A DNA stretch of 39,310 bases from positions 1 through 39,310 of the forward strand of contig JABWCM010000071.1 in assembly GCA_013360285.1 (NCBI GenBank), given 5' to 3'. Of this stretch, positions 24,401-33,783 are shown piece after piece (within the stretch, counting starts at the first letter, position 1; every line of letters begins with the position of its first letter). The translations under genes were made by a program, and so were the position numbers. The notes beneath the pieces are model-generated. The model searched no databases. It worked only from the letters and a program-made list of their open reading frames with translations, and had not been told where the DNA came from. Source of the DNA: Myxococcales bacterium. GTDB lineage: Bacteria > Myxococcota_A > UBA9042 > JABWCM01.

Positions 24401-27400
24401 TTATTTACCTTCTGCAGCCACAACATCGATCGCCTGAAGTACCGGTGATGCACCGCTGGAGCCGCTGACGAGTTTGACTTCCACCTGCATATAAGCACCG
24501 GTAATTGTTCCGTCTTTTATCAGATTGATGGGCATTGGATTGGGTGGGAACGGGCCTTTGGACGCACTCCAATTGGCAGCGTCAAGGCCGGCTATGGAAT
24601 CCGCAGTCCGATAACGTACATCAATACTCGTCCCCGGGGGGGTCAGCGCCGCGACGGTAATTTGCACCCATTGGGTCGGCGCACCGTTCCACCCTTTGAA
24701 GGTATGAACATACGTGCCCGATGGAGCAACCACCGTCTTTAGGGCGAATCCAGTCATATCACTGTAGGTATAAGGTTGACTGCCGGTAGGATAGTGGCCA
24801 ATGACCTGCTTCGTTTTGCGATCGATCTTGGTAGCCGATGACGCACATTGGTTGATTGCCCACAAGTTATCGGAGAAGTCGATCGCCATACCAACCGGCC
24901 CCATGTTGTTGTTGCCGGTGGCGGTGTTGATCACTTCCACAAAATTACCTGACGCCGCATCCATAACAGATACATAGTGGTCCATCCCACCGTCACACGA
25001 GGTGTTGTAGTTGTGGTGGCCAACATAAACCAAACCATCCGTGCTTGCAGCAATGCCACGGGTGTTTGGGTATTGGGACAAACTCGTTGTCTTCCACGTT
25101 TGGGTATCCGGCGTGAATCGGGAGACCGATTTGTTTTCGCCACTGGCCAACCAAACACCTCCCAAGGAGTCAACGGCAATGCCATAGGTATTGTGACCAC
25201 CCGGTGTTCCCCACACCTTCGGCGTAAGCGGAAACGCGTTTAGATCGATCATACCAAGCGCCGGTGGAGACCCGTCTCGCATGCTGACCCACAATCTCCC
25301 TTTTTTGTCGATCGCAAACCCATAAGGGCGCGCGGTCGTGACGGCGCTGAAGTCGACGGTCGTCATAACCGCCCCGGTGGCCGAATTAAGGCGGTAAACT
25401 TTGCGGGTATCCCAATAACCGACCCACGCATGGTTGTCCTTGTCGACCGCAACCGCACGCGCAAGATTGGTGGAATCCGGTTTGACCACCAACAACACAC
25501 ATTCATCTTGTCCGTTGGGCAACATCTCAGCGCCGGTGATTTTACCGTCGCCGTTGACGTCAGTGCTCGTGTCTATCTTACCATTGTTGTTGTTATCTTT
25601 ACATTCCGACGGCTCAAGTGCAATTTTGGCAACTTTGCCATCAGCTCGGCACCCGACCCAACAATCGCCAGCCTGATCAACAGCCGTACGAGACGGATTA
25701 CCACAGATACTGTACCGCGCGACTTCTTTGCCGGTTTCGGTGTCGATTTTCGAAATCGTATTCTCACCACTGTTTGCAACCCACAACATGTGAAACTTAA
25801 GTGTAGACGCGTCTAATTTAACGGTCCCATCCGGCTGAACGCCGGCGCCGTTTGCGCCACCTTGGTCAAACGGGTCACCCACACCCGGACCCACTCCGAG
25901 TTGGCAAACAGCGGCACAACCACCACAAGGTGCTCCGCCATCTTCGTCCACCTGCCCATCACAGTCGTTATCCAGCGTGTCACACTTTTCAACAGCGGCA
26001 GGATGAATAGTGGGCGCCAGGTCGTTGCAGTCGTTGACTCCATTACTACAACTGACCGGATTCGTTACTGTCATGGCCTGGTCACAATACCCGTCCTTGT
26101 CGTCGTCGCATCCTTCATCAACCTGTCCATTGCAGTTGGTGTCGGTTCCATCACATTGTTCAGGTTTTCCAGGCGACACATCCACGTCCGCATCGTCACA
26201 ATCCCCCGGCAAAGTTGCCGTAAATGCGTCGGTAGGGCCGCAGAGACAAAACGCCTCGTCGGTATTCCCAAAACCATCGCCATCCAGGTCTTCGAAGTAC
26301 ACGAGACACCCCGGATTGCCAATGCCATCGTCCGGAACGCCATCGCAGTCTTCGTCAATACCATTGCATGCCTCTTTCCCTATCGGGTTGATGTTTTTCT
26401 CGGTATCGTTACAATCTCCGCCCTGGGTTGCACTGTAAATACCCGAAGGTTTGCACGCACAAACCATGTCGGCGCTAACCCCATATCCGTCCGCGTCACC
26501 GTCGGCGTAGTAATTTACGCATCCGATCACGGCTTCTTCGTCAACCCCGCCGTCACAGTCATCGTCCTTGCTATTGCAGATTTCTGTGCCATTCGGGTTG
26601 GCATTTTTGTCCAAATCATCGCAATCCCCATCTATCGGAGCCCACCCCGTTGCGGTAGCACAAAAACAATTGCTGATATCGCTGCCAAAACCATCGCCAT
26701 CTTTGTCTTCAAATTGAATTGCACACCCATTCGCCCCCGCTTCGTCAATTTGCACGTCACAATCGTTGTCAATTCCATCACAAACTTCGAGCGCGCCGGG
26801 GTAGGAGTTGGGATCTTCAGGATGGCAATCTTCATCGTTGGGCGTTCCATCCCCGTCCTTGTCGGAATCGCAAATGTCACCGAACTCGTCCCCGTCCACG
26901 TTTTCCTGATCGGGGTTTTTTGCAAGGGGGCAATTGTCGTCTTCATTGACAACCCCGTCGCCATCCGCGTCACCTGTACAGGCATCGCCAATGCCGTCGT
27001 TGTCAGTGTCGGTCTGATCGGTGTTCGTAACAAACTGGCAGTTGTCTACTCCGTCCAGAATGCCATCATTATCGTCATCGTCGTCGACGCAGTCCGCAGC
27101 ACCATCTTGGTCGTTGTCGGGATAATCTTCGTCCTTGAGGCCATCACAGTCGTTGTCGATTCCATCACACCCGTCGCCGGCACCGGTAAAAATCGTTGGG
27201 TCGGTAGGAGCACAGTCGGTCTCGTTTGGATCATTGTCTCCGTCGATATCTGGATCGGTACAATCGGGAACTCCGTCGTTGTCGACGTCACCAGTCCCTT
27301 CATCAATTTCGCCGTTACAGTTATTGTCCAGGCCATCGCACGCCTCGACACTGGGAATTTGACCAGCACAATAAACTCCCTCAACTCCTTGACAGGCTGT

Positions 27401-28258
27401 CGTTCCAGCACACGAACCGAACTCATTTTCATTCACGCATGGCTCGTTTGCGATGTCTTCGTCGGCGGCGCCATCGCAGTCATTGTCTAATCCATCACAA
27501 ATTTCAGTCGCGGGAGCATTGGCGGAACAGGGAGTCCATCCGTTGGCCCCGTCGCAGGTCCTTTGGCCATAACAAATGCCGAAGTCGTTTTCCGAACTAC
27601 AAGGTTCGATTGTACCGTTGATATCGGCGGTGCAAACACAACTGTCGGTAGATGAAACACATTGTTTGGTCGTTTTTCCTTCGGTTCCCGTTGCTTCTTT
27701 ACATATGTAACCCGAAGGACAAGCCGAATCATCGACACAGCCCGCGCCACAAACCAAGGTGGCCTCTTTACCAACCGGAATACACATGTCGATGGGTCCA
27801 CCACAGTCGTCGTCTGACGTACACGGTCCACATAACTCGGGCAAAATGGGTAAGCAGAGGTATGTGATGTCGCCACCAACACCAACCACCGGCTTACACC
27901 CCCAACCATCGGGACAAGTGGATAGGCAGGGTGTGGTACAGACAAACCCGACCAGCGCTTCAATACACCAACCGCTTTCGCAATCTGTATTTCCTTCACA
28001 CGAACAACCAAATCCATAGGGCGGATCTTCGCACTGAATCGAAACATCTGTTTCGGTTTCAAAAACGTCGTTCCCGGGTTCCGCCCCGTTGGTATCGAGA
28101 CCGGTCACATCCTCTGAATTGGATGTCACTACGTCTGAAACGTCTGGATCCTCAGTAATCGTCTGTCCGCCGCTTGCGGAGTCATCGCCACACCCAACGA
28201 ACGCCAACCCAAGTATACTCACCAACACCCATGCCCACGTTTTTGGTTTTGTTCGCAT
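24401..28258 (-). CDS. Giant lipoprotein with Cys-rich, MopE and thrombospondin-3-type repeats and a streptogramin-lyase-like propeller
   Basis: A 1285-residue protein. GGAG lies 6 nt before the ATG at 28258; the signal peptide ends at lipobox Cys23 (LAFVGC). Order: acidic linker; Cys-rich modules (about 75-230); eight MopE-type motifs (CDGLDNDCDGAADED and variants) between about 250 and 775; thrombospondin type 3-like calcium loops within them (about 320-490; DADGDGVVNEDDNCP); a WVANSGENTISKID/NHL- or Vgb-like propeller (about 820-1175) containing one inserted EF-hand-like loop (DVNGDGKITGAEM); and a beta-rich C-terminal domain. It is expected to be calcium-loaded and surface-exposed, with roles in adhesion or binding inferred only. 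The Asp-rich repeats create a long antisense open frame that is not a gene. Confidence 0.85.
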   Translation of the reverse strand: MRTKPKTWAWVLVSILGLAFVGCGDDSASGGQTITEDPDVSDVVTSNSEDVTGLDTNGAEPGNDVFETETDVSIQCEDPPYGFGCSCEGNTDCESGWCIEALVGFVCTTPCLSTCPDGWGCKPVVGVGGDITYLCLPILPELCGPCTSDDDCGGPIDMCIPVGKEATLVCGAGCVDDSACPSGYICKEATGTEGKTTKQCVSSTDSCVCTADINGTIEPCSSENDFGICYGQRTCDGANGWTPCSANAPATEICDGLDNDCDGAADEDIANEPCVNENEFGSCAGTTACQGVEGVYCAGQIPSVEACDGLDNNCNGEIDEGTGDVDNDGVPDCTDPDIDGDNDPNETDCAPTDPTIFTGAGDGCDGIDNDCDGLKDEDYPDNDQDGAADCVDDDDDNDGILDGVDNCQFVTNTDQTDTDNDGIGDACTGDADGDGVVNEDDNCPLAKNPDQENVDGDEFGDICDSDKDGDGTPNDEDCHPEDPNSYPGALEVCDGIDNDCDVQIDEAGANGCAIQFEDKDGDGFGSDISNCFCATATGWAPIDGDCDDLDKNANPNGTEICNSKDDDCDGGVDEEAVIGCVNYYADGDADGYGVSADMVCACKPSGIYSATQGGDCNDTEKNINPIGKEACNGIDEDCDGVPDDGIGNPGCLVYFEDLDGDGFGNTDEAFCLCGPTDAFTATLPGDCDDADVDVSPGKPEQCDGTDTNCNGQVDEGCDDDKDGYCDQAMTVTNPVSCSNGVNDCNDLAPTIHPAAVEKCDTLDNDCDGQVDEDGGAPCGGCAAVCQLGVGPGVGDPFDQGGANGAGVQPDGTVKLDASTLKFHMLWVANSGENTISKIDTETGKEVARYSICGNPSRTAVDQAGDCWVGCRADGKVAKIALEPSECKDNNNNGKIDTSTDVNGDGKITGAEMLPNGQDECVLLVVKPDSTNLARAVAVDKDNHAWVGYWDTRKVYRLNSATGAVMTTVDFSAVTTARPYGFAIDKKGRLWVSMRDGSPPALGMIDLNAFPLTPKVWGTPGGHNTYGIAVDSLGGVWLASGENKSVSRFTPDTQTWKTTSLSQYPNTRGIAASTDGLVYVGHHNYNTSCDGGMDHYVSVMDAASGNFVEVINTATGNNNMGPVGMAIDFSDNLWAINQCASSATKIDRKTKQVIGHYPTGSQPYTYSDMTGFALKTVVAPSGTYVHTFKGWNGAPTQWVQITVAALTPPGTSIDVRYRTADSIAGLDAANWSASKGPFPPNPMPINLIKDGTITGAYMQVEVKLVSGSSGASPVLQAIDVVAAEGK

Positions 28259-28345
28259 CCACATCTCCACCAGGTCAAAAAATTCACCGTCCCCACAAAA
28301 AGTATACCGGCATCACCCCATTTTACCAAACCACCACCGGCCTCC

Positions 28346-29698
28346 CTACTTGCCGGCAATTGTCATTTCGGAAATCAACAAGGAGGGACTACTGAACCGC
28401 ATATCCGGATGTGCATCGTCGGCAATTCCGACGATCCCAGCAAATATCAATGGGAGGGTTGACGCGATCGTGAATTCGTGGACCGGATAGGTTAACCTCC
28501 CGTTTTCTATCCAGATCCCAGCCGCCCCGCGCGAATAACTCCCGGTGGTGGTATTGACCCCGAACCCAAACAGCTCTGTAACCATAACCCCATTTTTTAC
28601 TTCGGAAATCAGATCCCCCACCGGCACATCCGTTGAACGAAGTCGGAGATTGGAAACACCAACCATTGGCGCATCCGCTGGATTTCGGTTGGCGTTCCGG
28701 GTCGATTCCACACCAAGACGGCGCCCGGAATACGTATCCGTTAAGTAAGTTAACAAACGGCCATTCTCAACAATGGGCAGTCGTCGTGTCAGCAGGCCGT
28801 CCCCATCAAACGGTCGCGAACCCGGTCCCCTCGGCACGAGCGGGTTGTCTTCGACGTTGAGCAATGCCGAACCAATGACCTCCCCGATTTTTCCACACAA
28901 ATACGATGATTTTTTGTAAATTTGGTATCCACTGACCGCCGTTGCAAGATCACCCAACAACGAAGCCGCAGCACGGGCTTCAAAGATAACAGGTACCTTA
29001 CACGTGAGGGCCTGTACTGCCGAAAGACGACGCAGTGCCCTATGCGCTGCCAGTTCGCCTATGGTTGCAGGATCGGCAAGATCGCTAAGATAACGCTTTG
29101 AAGAAAACCACGAATCCCGTTCCATCACGCCGTTCGCAATGGCAAGAGGTACAACGTGCAAATCAATGCGGCTGCTGCGACAGTGCCGGTAGACGTTCCG
29201 ACTATTGGAGAACACTTCGTCAACACACCCGTATACGCATTCGGAGCCCTCGCTATTGGAAATTCGGGGATCGACGCCAAAGGCGGCACGCTCTGCCTCA
29301 TAAGACAACGAGAGAGCCTGTTCAATATCCAAGGACTCCAGTTGTGGGTCATACAAATCCAAATCAGGAGTCGAAGTACCTGACTCATCCACGTCGGGAA
29401 GCCCAGCAAAAGGATCTTCGGGTGCAAATCGTACACGAGACATCGCAGCGTCCACCAGCGCAGCCAACGCCGGCTCCGAAATATCCGACCCGGATACCAC
29501 CACAGAACGTGTCCCGGAAAAAACACGTAGTCCTGCAACCGTTTCGCGTGCTTGCAACACGCCATCGGTCTCCCCCATCCTGGTCACAACCTCCGTACGA
29601 GTCGACGTTCGAAGTAACACTTCCGCGTCCGTCGCGCCCGCATGCATCGCCTGTTTGATCAAACTATCCGTCACACTCTGCCACGAGTTGTCATCCAT
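28346..29698 (-). CDS. pmbA: Metalloprotease-associated protein PmbA/TldE
   Basis: A 450-residue TldE subunit, partner of TldD in the heterodimeric protease that trims unfolded peptides and matures some modified peptides. The family features are present (TRMGETDGVLQARETVAGLRVF, RSVVVSGSDIS, NVEDNPLVPRGPGSRPFDGDG, GVMVTELFGFGVNTTTGSYSRGAAG). As is usual for TldE, no HExxxH metal site is visible. GGGAG lies 7-8 nt before the ATG. It follows tldD by 72 nt in the same direction, so the two form an operon. Confidence 0.93.
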   Translation of the reverse strand: MDDNSWQSVTDSLIKQAMHAGATDAEVLLRTSTRTEVVTRMGETDGVLQARETVAGLRVFSGTRSVVVSGSDISEPALAALVDAAMSRVRFAPEDPFAGLPDVDESGTSTPDLDLYDPQLESLDIEQALSLSYEAERAAFGVDPRISNSEGSECVYGCVDEVFSNSRNVYRHCRSSRIDLHVVPLAIANGVMERDSWFSSKRYLSDLADPATIGELAAHRALRRLSAVQALTCKVPVIFEARAAASLLGDLATAVSGYQIYKKSSYLCGKIGEVIGSALLNVEDNPLVPRGPGSRPFDGDGLLTRRLPIVENGRLLTYLTDTYSGRRLGVESTRNANRNPADAPMVGVSNLRLRSTDVPVGDLISEVKNGVMVTELFGFGVNTTTGSYSRGAAGIWIENGRLTYPVHEFTIASTLPLIFAGIVGIADDAHPDMRFSSPSLLISEMTIAGK

Positions 29699-29770
29699 CT
29701 TTCGTCTCCCGTCGCCGGCCCAATTCCCGTTGTCGAATCCTTGCGAGAAATTCCCGCCTGCGGCTGCGCG

Positions 29771-31225
29771 CTAAGATAACGCAGTTCCACCCACGGTAAG
29801 TTGTTCAACACGAATCGTGGGTAACCCTACCCCAACGGGCACGGACTGACCTGATTTTCCGCAGGTTCCCATCCCTTCGTCCAACTGAAGATCACACCCT
29901 ACAGCACTGACCCTCATCAACACTTCCGGCCCATTTCCAATCAACGTAGCGCCTCGAACCGGCGCTCCTATTCGCCCATCTTCGATTAGATAAGCCTCCG
30001 AGGCGGTAAAAACGAACCGACCACTGGTGATATCTACCTGTCCACCACCGAAACTTTTGGCATACAACCCGGACCTGGTTTTTTTCACAATTTCCTCCGG
30101 ATCATCGGACCCAGCCAACATAAATGTATTGGTCATTCTTGGCATTGGAGAATGTGCAAAGCTTTGACGGCGCCCATTTCCGGTCGGCAAGTGACCCATG
30201 AGTCGCGCGTTCTGCCGATCATGCAGGTAACTTTGTAAAATCCCGTTTTCAATCAACACCGTCCGCTGCGTCGGCGTCCCTTCATCATCAACATTCAACG
30301 ACCCACGACGAAAAGCGATGGTTCCATCATCGACGATGGTGCACAATTCGCTCGCCACTCGCTGGCCAAGACGACCTGCAAACGCACTGGTACCTTTTCG
30401 ATTAAAATCGCCCTCCAAACCGTGCCCAATCGCTTCGTGAAGCAATATTCCGGGCCATCCAGGACCTAGTACCACGTCCATTGTACCGGCCGGAGCGTCC
30501 TTTGCGTCCAGGTTGACCAGCGCTTGCCTCGCTGCTTCGCGGGCAGCGCGCCACCACTGCCTGTTGCCAACATAAGATTCAAATGAAATTCTGCCCCCAC
30601 CACCGGCACTGGCACTTTGTCTGCCGGCTTTGTTTTCGGCAATACATACCACCCGTAGGTGCAACAATGGCCTTTCGTCAGTCACCAATAACCCGTCGGG
30701 GCGTGCGATCAATACCGAGCGGTGTTCCAGAGACAGCGTGGCCATTACGTTGACGATACGAGGGTCGACGGCTCGGGCGATCCGATCGATTTCGGTTAAT
30801 AATTCGATTTTTCCAGCAAGCGGCGCGGCGGGAAGCGGCGCGTCGACGGGATACAGCGAATGGTGATGTTGGTTTTTCGATGCCCAATTCACGTTGACGG
30901 GTTGGAGTTCTTTTCCCGACCGCGCAATCGATCGCGCCGCTTTGGCCGCCTCCAACAGTCGGTCCGCCGAAACATCGTCGGAGTATGCGTACCCTGTTTT
31001 TTCACCAACAACGACTCGGATTCCCGCCCCCTGCTGTGTTGAAAAACTGGAGCGTTTCACTTCCGAGTCCTCTAAAGACAACGTCTCTGTTGTCGTGGAC
31101 TCAAAATAGATTTCGCCATCGGCTCCTGCCACCAATGCGGTGCCAAGCAAACGTTCTAAATGACTGGACGACACGTCGAAACGGCTCAACAAAGTAGTCC
31201 CAGTTCCCTGCATTAAGGTTTCCAT
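29771..31225 (-). CDS. tldD: Metalloprotease TldD
   Basis: A 484-residue zinc protease subunit. The metal site HEAIGH is at 263-268 (GILLHEAIGHGLEGD), with the C-terminal GMGTCGKSGQSVPVG motif typical of TldD. The ATG at 31225 has AGGA 7 nt upstream and gives the normal family length; the frame is open to 31360, but the extra 45 residues look unrelated. It forms an active heterodimer with the PmbA/TldE encoded downstream and acts in the cytoplasm. No obvious modified-peptide gene lies beside it, so housekeeping turnover is the simplest role. Confidence 0.94.
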   Translation of the reverse strand: METLMQGTGTTLLSRFDVSSSHLERLLGTALVAGADGEIYFESTTTETLSLEDSEVKRSSFSTQQGAGIRVVVGEKTGYAYSDDVSADRLLEAAKAARSIARSGKELQPVNVNWASKNQHHHSLYPVDAPLPAAPLAGKIELLTEIDRIARAVDPRIVNVMATLSLEHRSVLIARPDGLLVTDERPLLHLRVVCIAENKAGRQSASAGGGGRISFESYVGNRQWWRAAREAARQALVNLDAKDAPAGTMDVVLGPGWPGILLHEAIGHGLEGDFNRKGTSAFAGRLGQRVASELCTIVDDGTIAFRRGSLNVDDEGTPTQRTVLIENGILQSYLHDRQNARLMGHLPTGNGRRQSFAHSPMPRMTNTFMLAGSDDPEEIVKKTRSGLYAKSFGGGQVDITSGRFVFTASEAYLIEDGRIGAPVRGATLIGNGPEVLMRVSAVGCDLQLDEGMGTCGKSGQSVPVGVGLPTIRVEQLTVGGTALS

Positions 31226-31381
31226 GATCATTTCCTGTCGGTCTCCAACAACATGAAACCGGTTCATTGAGTGACTCGTGATGAGAAATTTTCTTACCAA
31301 TGACAAACAGACGACAAACAGAACCTGAAATGGCGATTCATTCACCTCAAAGTGCAGCACTATACGCCATTTACTTGGTCA

Positions 31382-32605
31382 CTATTTTGCTTTCACGGAA
31401 GGAATCCAAAGGCATTTTCCAACAGCGTTGATCGCCAAATCTCCAGGTGGAGCCGAAATAGAGGTGGTGATCTCGGCTACCTGGCCGACAACTGTTAACT
31501 TACCAATGTCGATGGTTTTGGAACCAACCACTTTGCCGGCTTGACGTACCTCAATATGCGCATCGCAGTCGGCAACGTCCTCAAATAGGTTGACCACCCA
31601 CAACCGAATCTCGGTCTGGCTGTCGGTGCCGGTGGACGGCTGTAGTTTTTCTGCTCCAAGTACAACATCACGGCATTCCGGTCCGGGTGACACATCCGTG
31701 GCACATAGCGTGGAATCGTTGTTTAAAAATGCTTTACAAGCTTTGCGAGTCCGCTCCAATTCCACCCGTTCACATAACGTCGGGTCCAGATGTGTCACCG
31801 CCAACGTAACGTAAAAGGCGTCGCAGACCATCGGCCGCTCATCACCGGAAAATGGACAGTCGGCAGAGTTTCCGGCGTTCATTACCAACGAACACGCGGC
31901 AGCAAACGGAGAAGATGACTCCTTTGGACAAACAAACTTGCCGGTGGCAACACCGACACACAACGCTCGCATTCCGTTGTCGGCGACTTTGGAACACGGT
32001 TTTGAATCCTGCGCCCGGCGGGCCATCGCGACCGCCGCAAGAGATCGACATCCCAATTTCTCGTCGGTATCGGACAAGACATGGCATGGGTCTTCCTTTG
32101 CTTCCGCCATTGCCTGACACATCGGATCGAAATGTTTTGTTTTGGCGGCACATTCGTTCATTTTCTTGACGAGATCCTGAATTTTGCCCAACTGCCTCTT
32201 GGCTTGCTCCGCACGTTGTTTACCAAGTTCCCGTTCGAGGTTGATCTGGTCTGCGGCAGCCATTTCTTTTGCAATACGAGCCCGATCGGTATCTGTGTCC
32301 TTTCCACATGTCGAATTCGATGCGGTCTCTTGTGTTTTTGGTTCGCCGATACCCTTGTTGCCCACAGCAATCGGCTTCGTGGGGTCCCTCAACACCGGTA
32401 CCGTCTCTCCTGACATAACGTCGGTAGGATGTTTGGCAGCGGATCGTCCCGGAAATGGCTCTGTAGATGCCGGCGGCGATGGTGCGGCCTCCGCCTGGCC
32501 TCCCGCTGGCTGTGGCTGGCGTTCACCAAGATGCGGAGCCGGCTCAGACGGCCGGCAAGCGGCAACAAAGAAGACCCAAAAGACGACTGCCCACCGCAAA
32601 TTCAA
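31382..32605 (-). CDS. Cys-rich lipoprotein, unknown function
   Basis: A lipoprotein of about 407 residues. I place the start at the TTG at 32605, which gives a compact signal peptide (NLRWAVVFWVFFVAAC) with lipobox VAAC. The frame is open for about 100 more codons, including an ATG at 32749, but that would put the lipobox over 60 residues in, and no start here has a good Shine-Dalgarno. After the anchor come a Pro/Ala/Gly-rich linker, a Lys/Glu-rich helical segment (EMAAADQINLERELGKQRAE), then many paired cysteines (about 150-320) and a beta-rich C-terminal domain. No family recognised. Divergent from the M50 protease gene. Confidence 0.65.
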   Translation of the reverse strand: MNLRWAVVFWVFFVAACRPSEPAPHLGERQPQPAGGQAEAAPSPPASTEPFPGRSAAKHPTDVMSGETVPVLRDPTKPIAVGNKGIGEPKTQETASNSTCGKDTDTDRARIAKEMAAADQINLERELGKQRAEQAKRQLGKIQDLVKKMNECAAKTKHFDPMCQAMAEAKEDPCHVLSDTDEKLGCRSLAAVAMARRAQDSKPCSKVADNGMRALCVGVATGKFVCPKESSSPFAAACSLVMNAGNSADCPFSGDERPMVCDAFYVTLAVTHLDPTLCERVELERTRKACKAFLNNDSTLCATDVSPGPECRDVVLGAEKLQPSTGTDSQTEIRLWVVNLFEDVADCDAHIEVRQAGKVVGSKTIDIGKLTVVGQVAEITTSISAPPGDLAINAVGKCLWIPSVKAK

Positions 32606-32855
32606 AACAAGATCAGCGGTAAACTTGAACCTGAACCGGATTGGCTGATAAGTTTCCGTTCTCGGGCCACGCACAGCGCCAGTAAAAGTGCCGGACTGCG
32701 CGGGACAAGACACTGCACGCCATTGGATTTCCAACGGAATTCTCCACATGGACCGAGCTTCATTTGGGATGGTCAAATCGAGTTTGGATACAACAAACCG
32801 CCACAACATCCCCAAATGGTGTTTTTTTGCTACACACATGGACTGATTCAATACT
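32606..32855. other. Divergent intergenic region
   Basis: About 250 nt between the lipoprotein and M50 protease genes. On the plus strand, TTGCTA followed 17 nt later by AATACT directly before the ATG at 32856 resembles a promoter, but it would leave almost no leader. No strong operator or hairpin seen. Confidence 0.3.
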
Positions 32856-33563
32856 ATGTCCCCTGATACACTCGTTCTTGGTGGCCTTTGGTACATCACT
32901 TTCCTTTTGTCCACAACGTGCCATGAGGGTGCTCATGCCCTTGTTGCCAAGTGGGGTGGTGATGATACTGCATTTCGTGGCGGACAGGTTAGCTTGAATC
33001 CACTTCCGCATATTCAACGAGAACCGTTCGGCATGATTTTGGCACCGGTCATCACCTATTTTTTGATGGGATGGATGCTTGGCTGGGCCAGCGCGCCTTA
33101 CGACCCATTTTGGGCCGCACGTCACCCAAAACGTGCGGGATGGATGGCACTTGCGGGTCCCGCCGCCAATTTTCTACTCGTTATCTTAGCTGGACTTGCC
33201 CTTTATATCGGGATCAACAGCGGTCATTTTGTGTTTGGCATGGGGTCGTCCGACGCCGCTCCGGCTCAACAAATCGCCCAGCTATTTGGTGCCCCAGAAG
33301 GCAGCCCCCTTGGTGGCTTGGCCTCGTTTCTGAGCATATTGTTTACCTTAAATTTACTTCTTGGCACATTTAATTTAATACCGGCTCCGCCGCTGGACGG
33401 GAGTACAGCCATCCTGGTCGCTCTGCCCACCAAAGCCGCACAGCGGTATATGGAATGGCTTTCAAACCCAATGATTGGAATGGTCGGTATCTTACTGGCG
33501 TGGACTTTGTTTCCGAGGATATTCGGACCTATATTGAGGGCGGCAATCTCCATATTTCACTGA
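32856..33563 (+). CDS. Site-2-protease-family (M50) membrane metalloprotease
   Basis: A 235-residue polytopic protein with the zinc motif HEGAH (TCHEGAHALVAKWGG, residues 23-27) in the first membrane segment and the second M50 motif NLIPAPPLDGS near residue 175. About five hydrophobic segments follow the site-2 protease plan, with no PDZ or CBS domain. Such minimal M50B proteases cleave membrane-embedded substrates; the substrate here is unknown. No Shine-Dalgarno is visible before the ATG, so the start is somewhat uncertain. Its TGA stop shares its last base with the first base of the repeat element at 33563-33726. Confidence 0.88.
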   Translation: MSPDTLVLGGLWYITFLLSTTCHEGAHALVAKWGGDDTAFRGGQVSLNPLPHIQREPFGMILAPVITYFLMGWMLGWASAPYDPFWAARHPKRAGWMALAGPAANFLLVILAGLALYIGINSGHFVFGMGSSDAAPAQQIAQLFGAPEGSPLGGLASFLSILFTLNLLLGTFNLIPAPPLDGSTAILVALPTKAAQRYMEWLSNPMIGMVGILLAWTLFPRIFGPILRAAISIFH

Positions 33564-33726
33564 GAGGCTGTTCCATAAAGCTGAAATGTCCCCAAAAGGG
33601 CGTTTTTTGCCGCCTTGGCAACGTCACTCCTTGCGGAATATTCCCGATATTCCTCAGTCGTGCTGCTGCCAATGCAGCTAAAAATCGCCGTTTTGGCGAT
33701 GATTTCCCATTTATGGAACACCCTCT
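33563..33726 (-). repeat. MITE-like element with 17-bp terminal inverted repeats
   Basis: A 164-bp element. The left end AGAGGCTGTTCCATAAA (33563-33579) and right end TTTATGGAACACCCTCT (33710-33726) are inverted repeats with one mismatch in 17. It contains the family core in inverse orientation (TGCGGAATATTCCCGATATT at about 33634-33653). It contains no gene. The left end overlaps the TGA of the M50 protease gene. No target-site duplication was recognised. Confidence 0.8.
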
Positions 33727-33783
33727 GAGATGGTCACTGGAGATTTAACCTTCGCGAACGAGCGGACACGCTTGAAACGTCTC

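Noticed and set aside
25862..27490. A 542-codon open frame antisense to the 1285-residue lipoprotein gene
   Set aside because: It mirrors Asp/Asn/Gly-rich repeat codons, which read as Ile/Val/Ser-rich sequence on the other strand. It has no start signal or recognisable domain, and the sense frame has clear domains.
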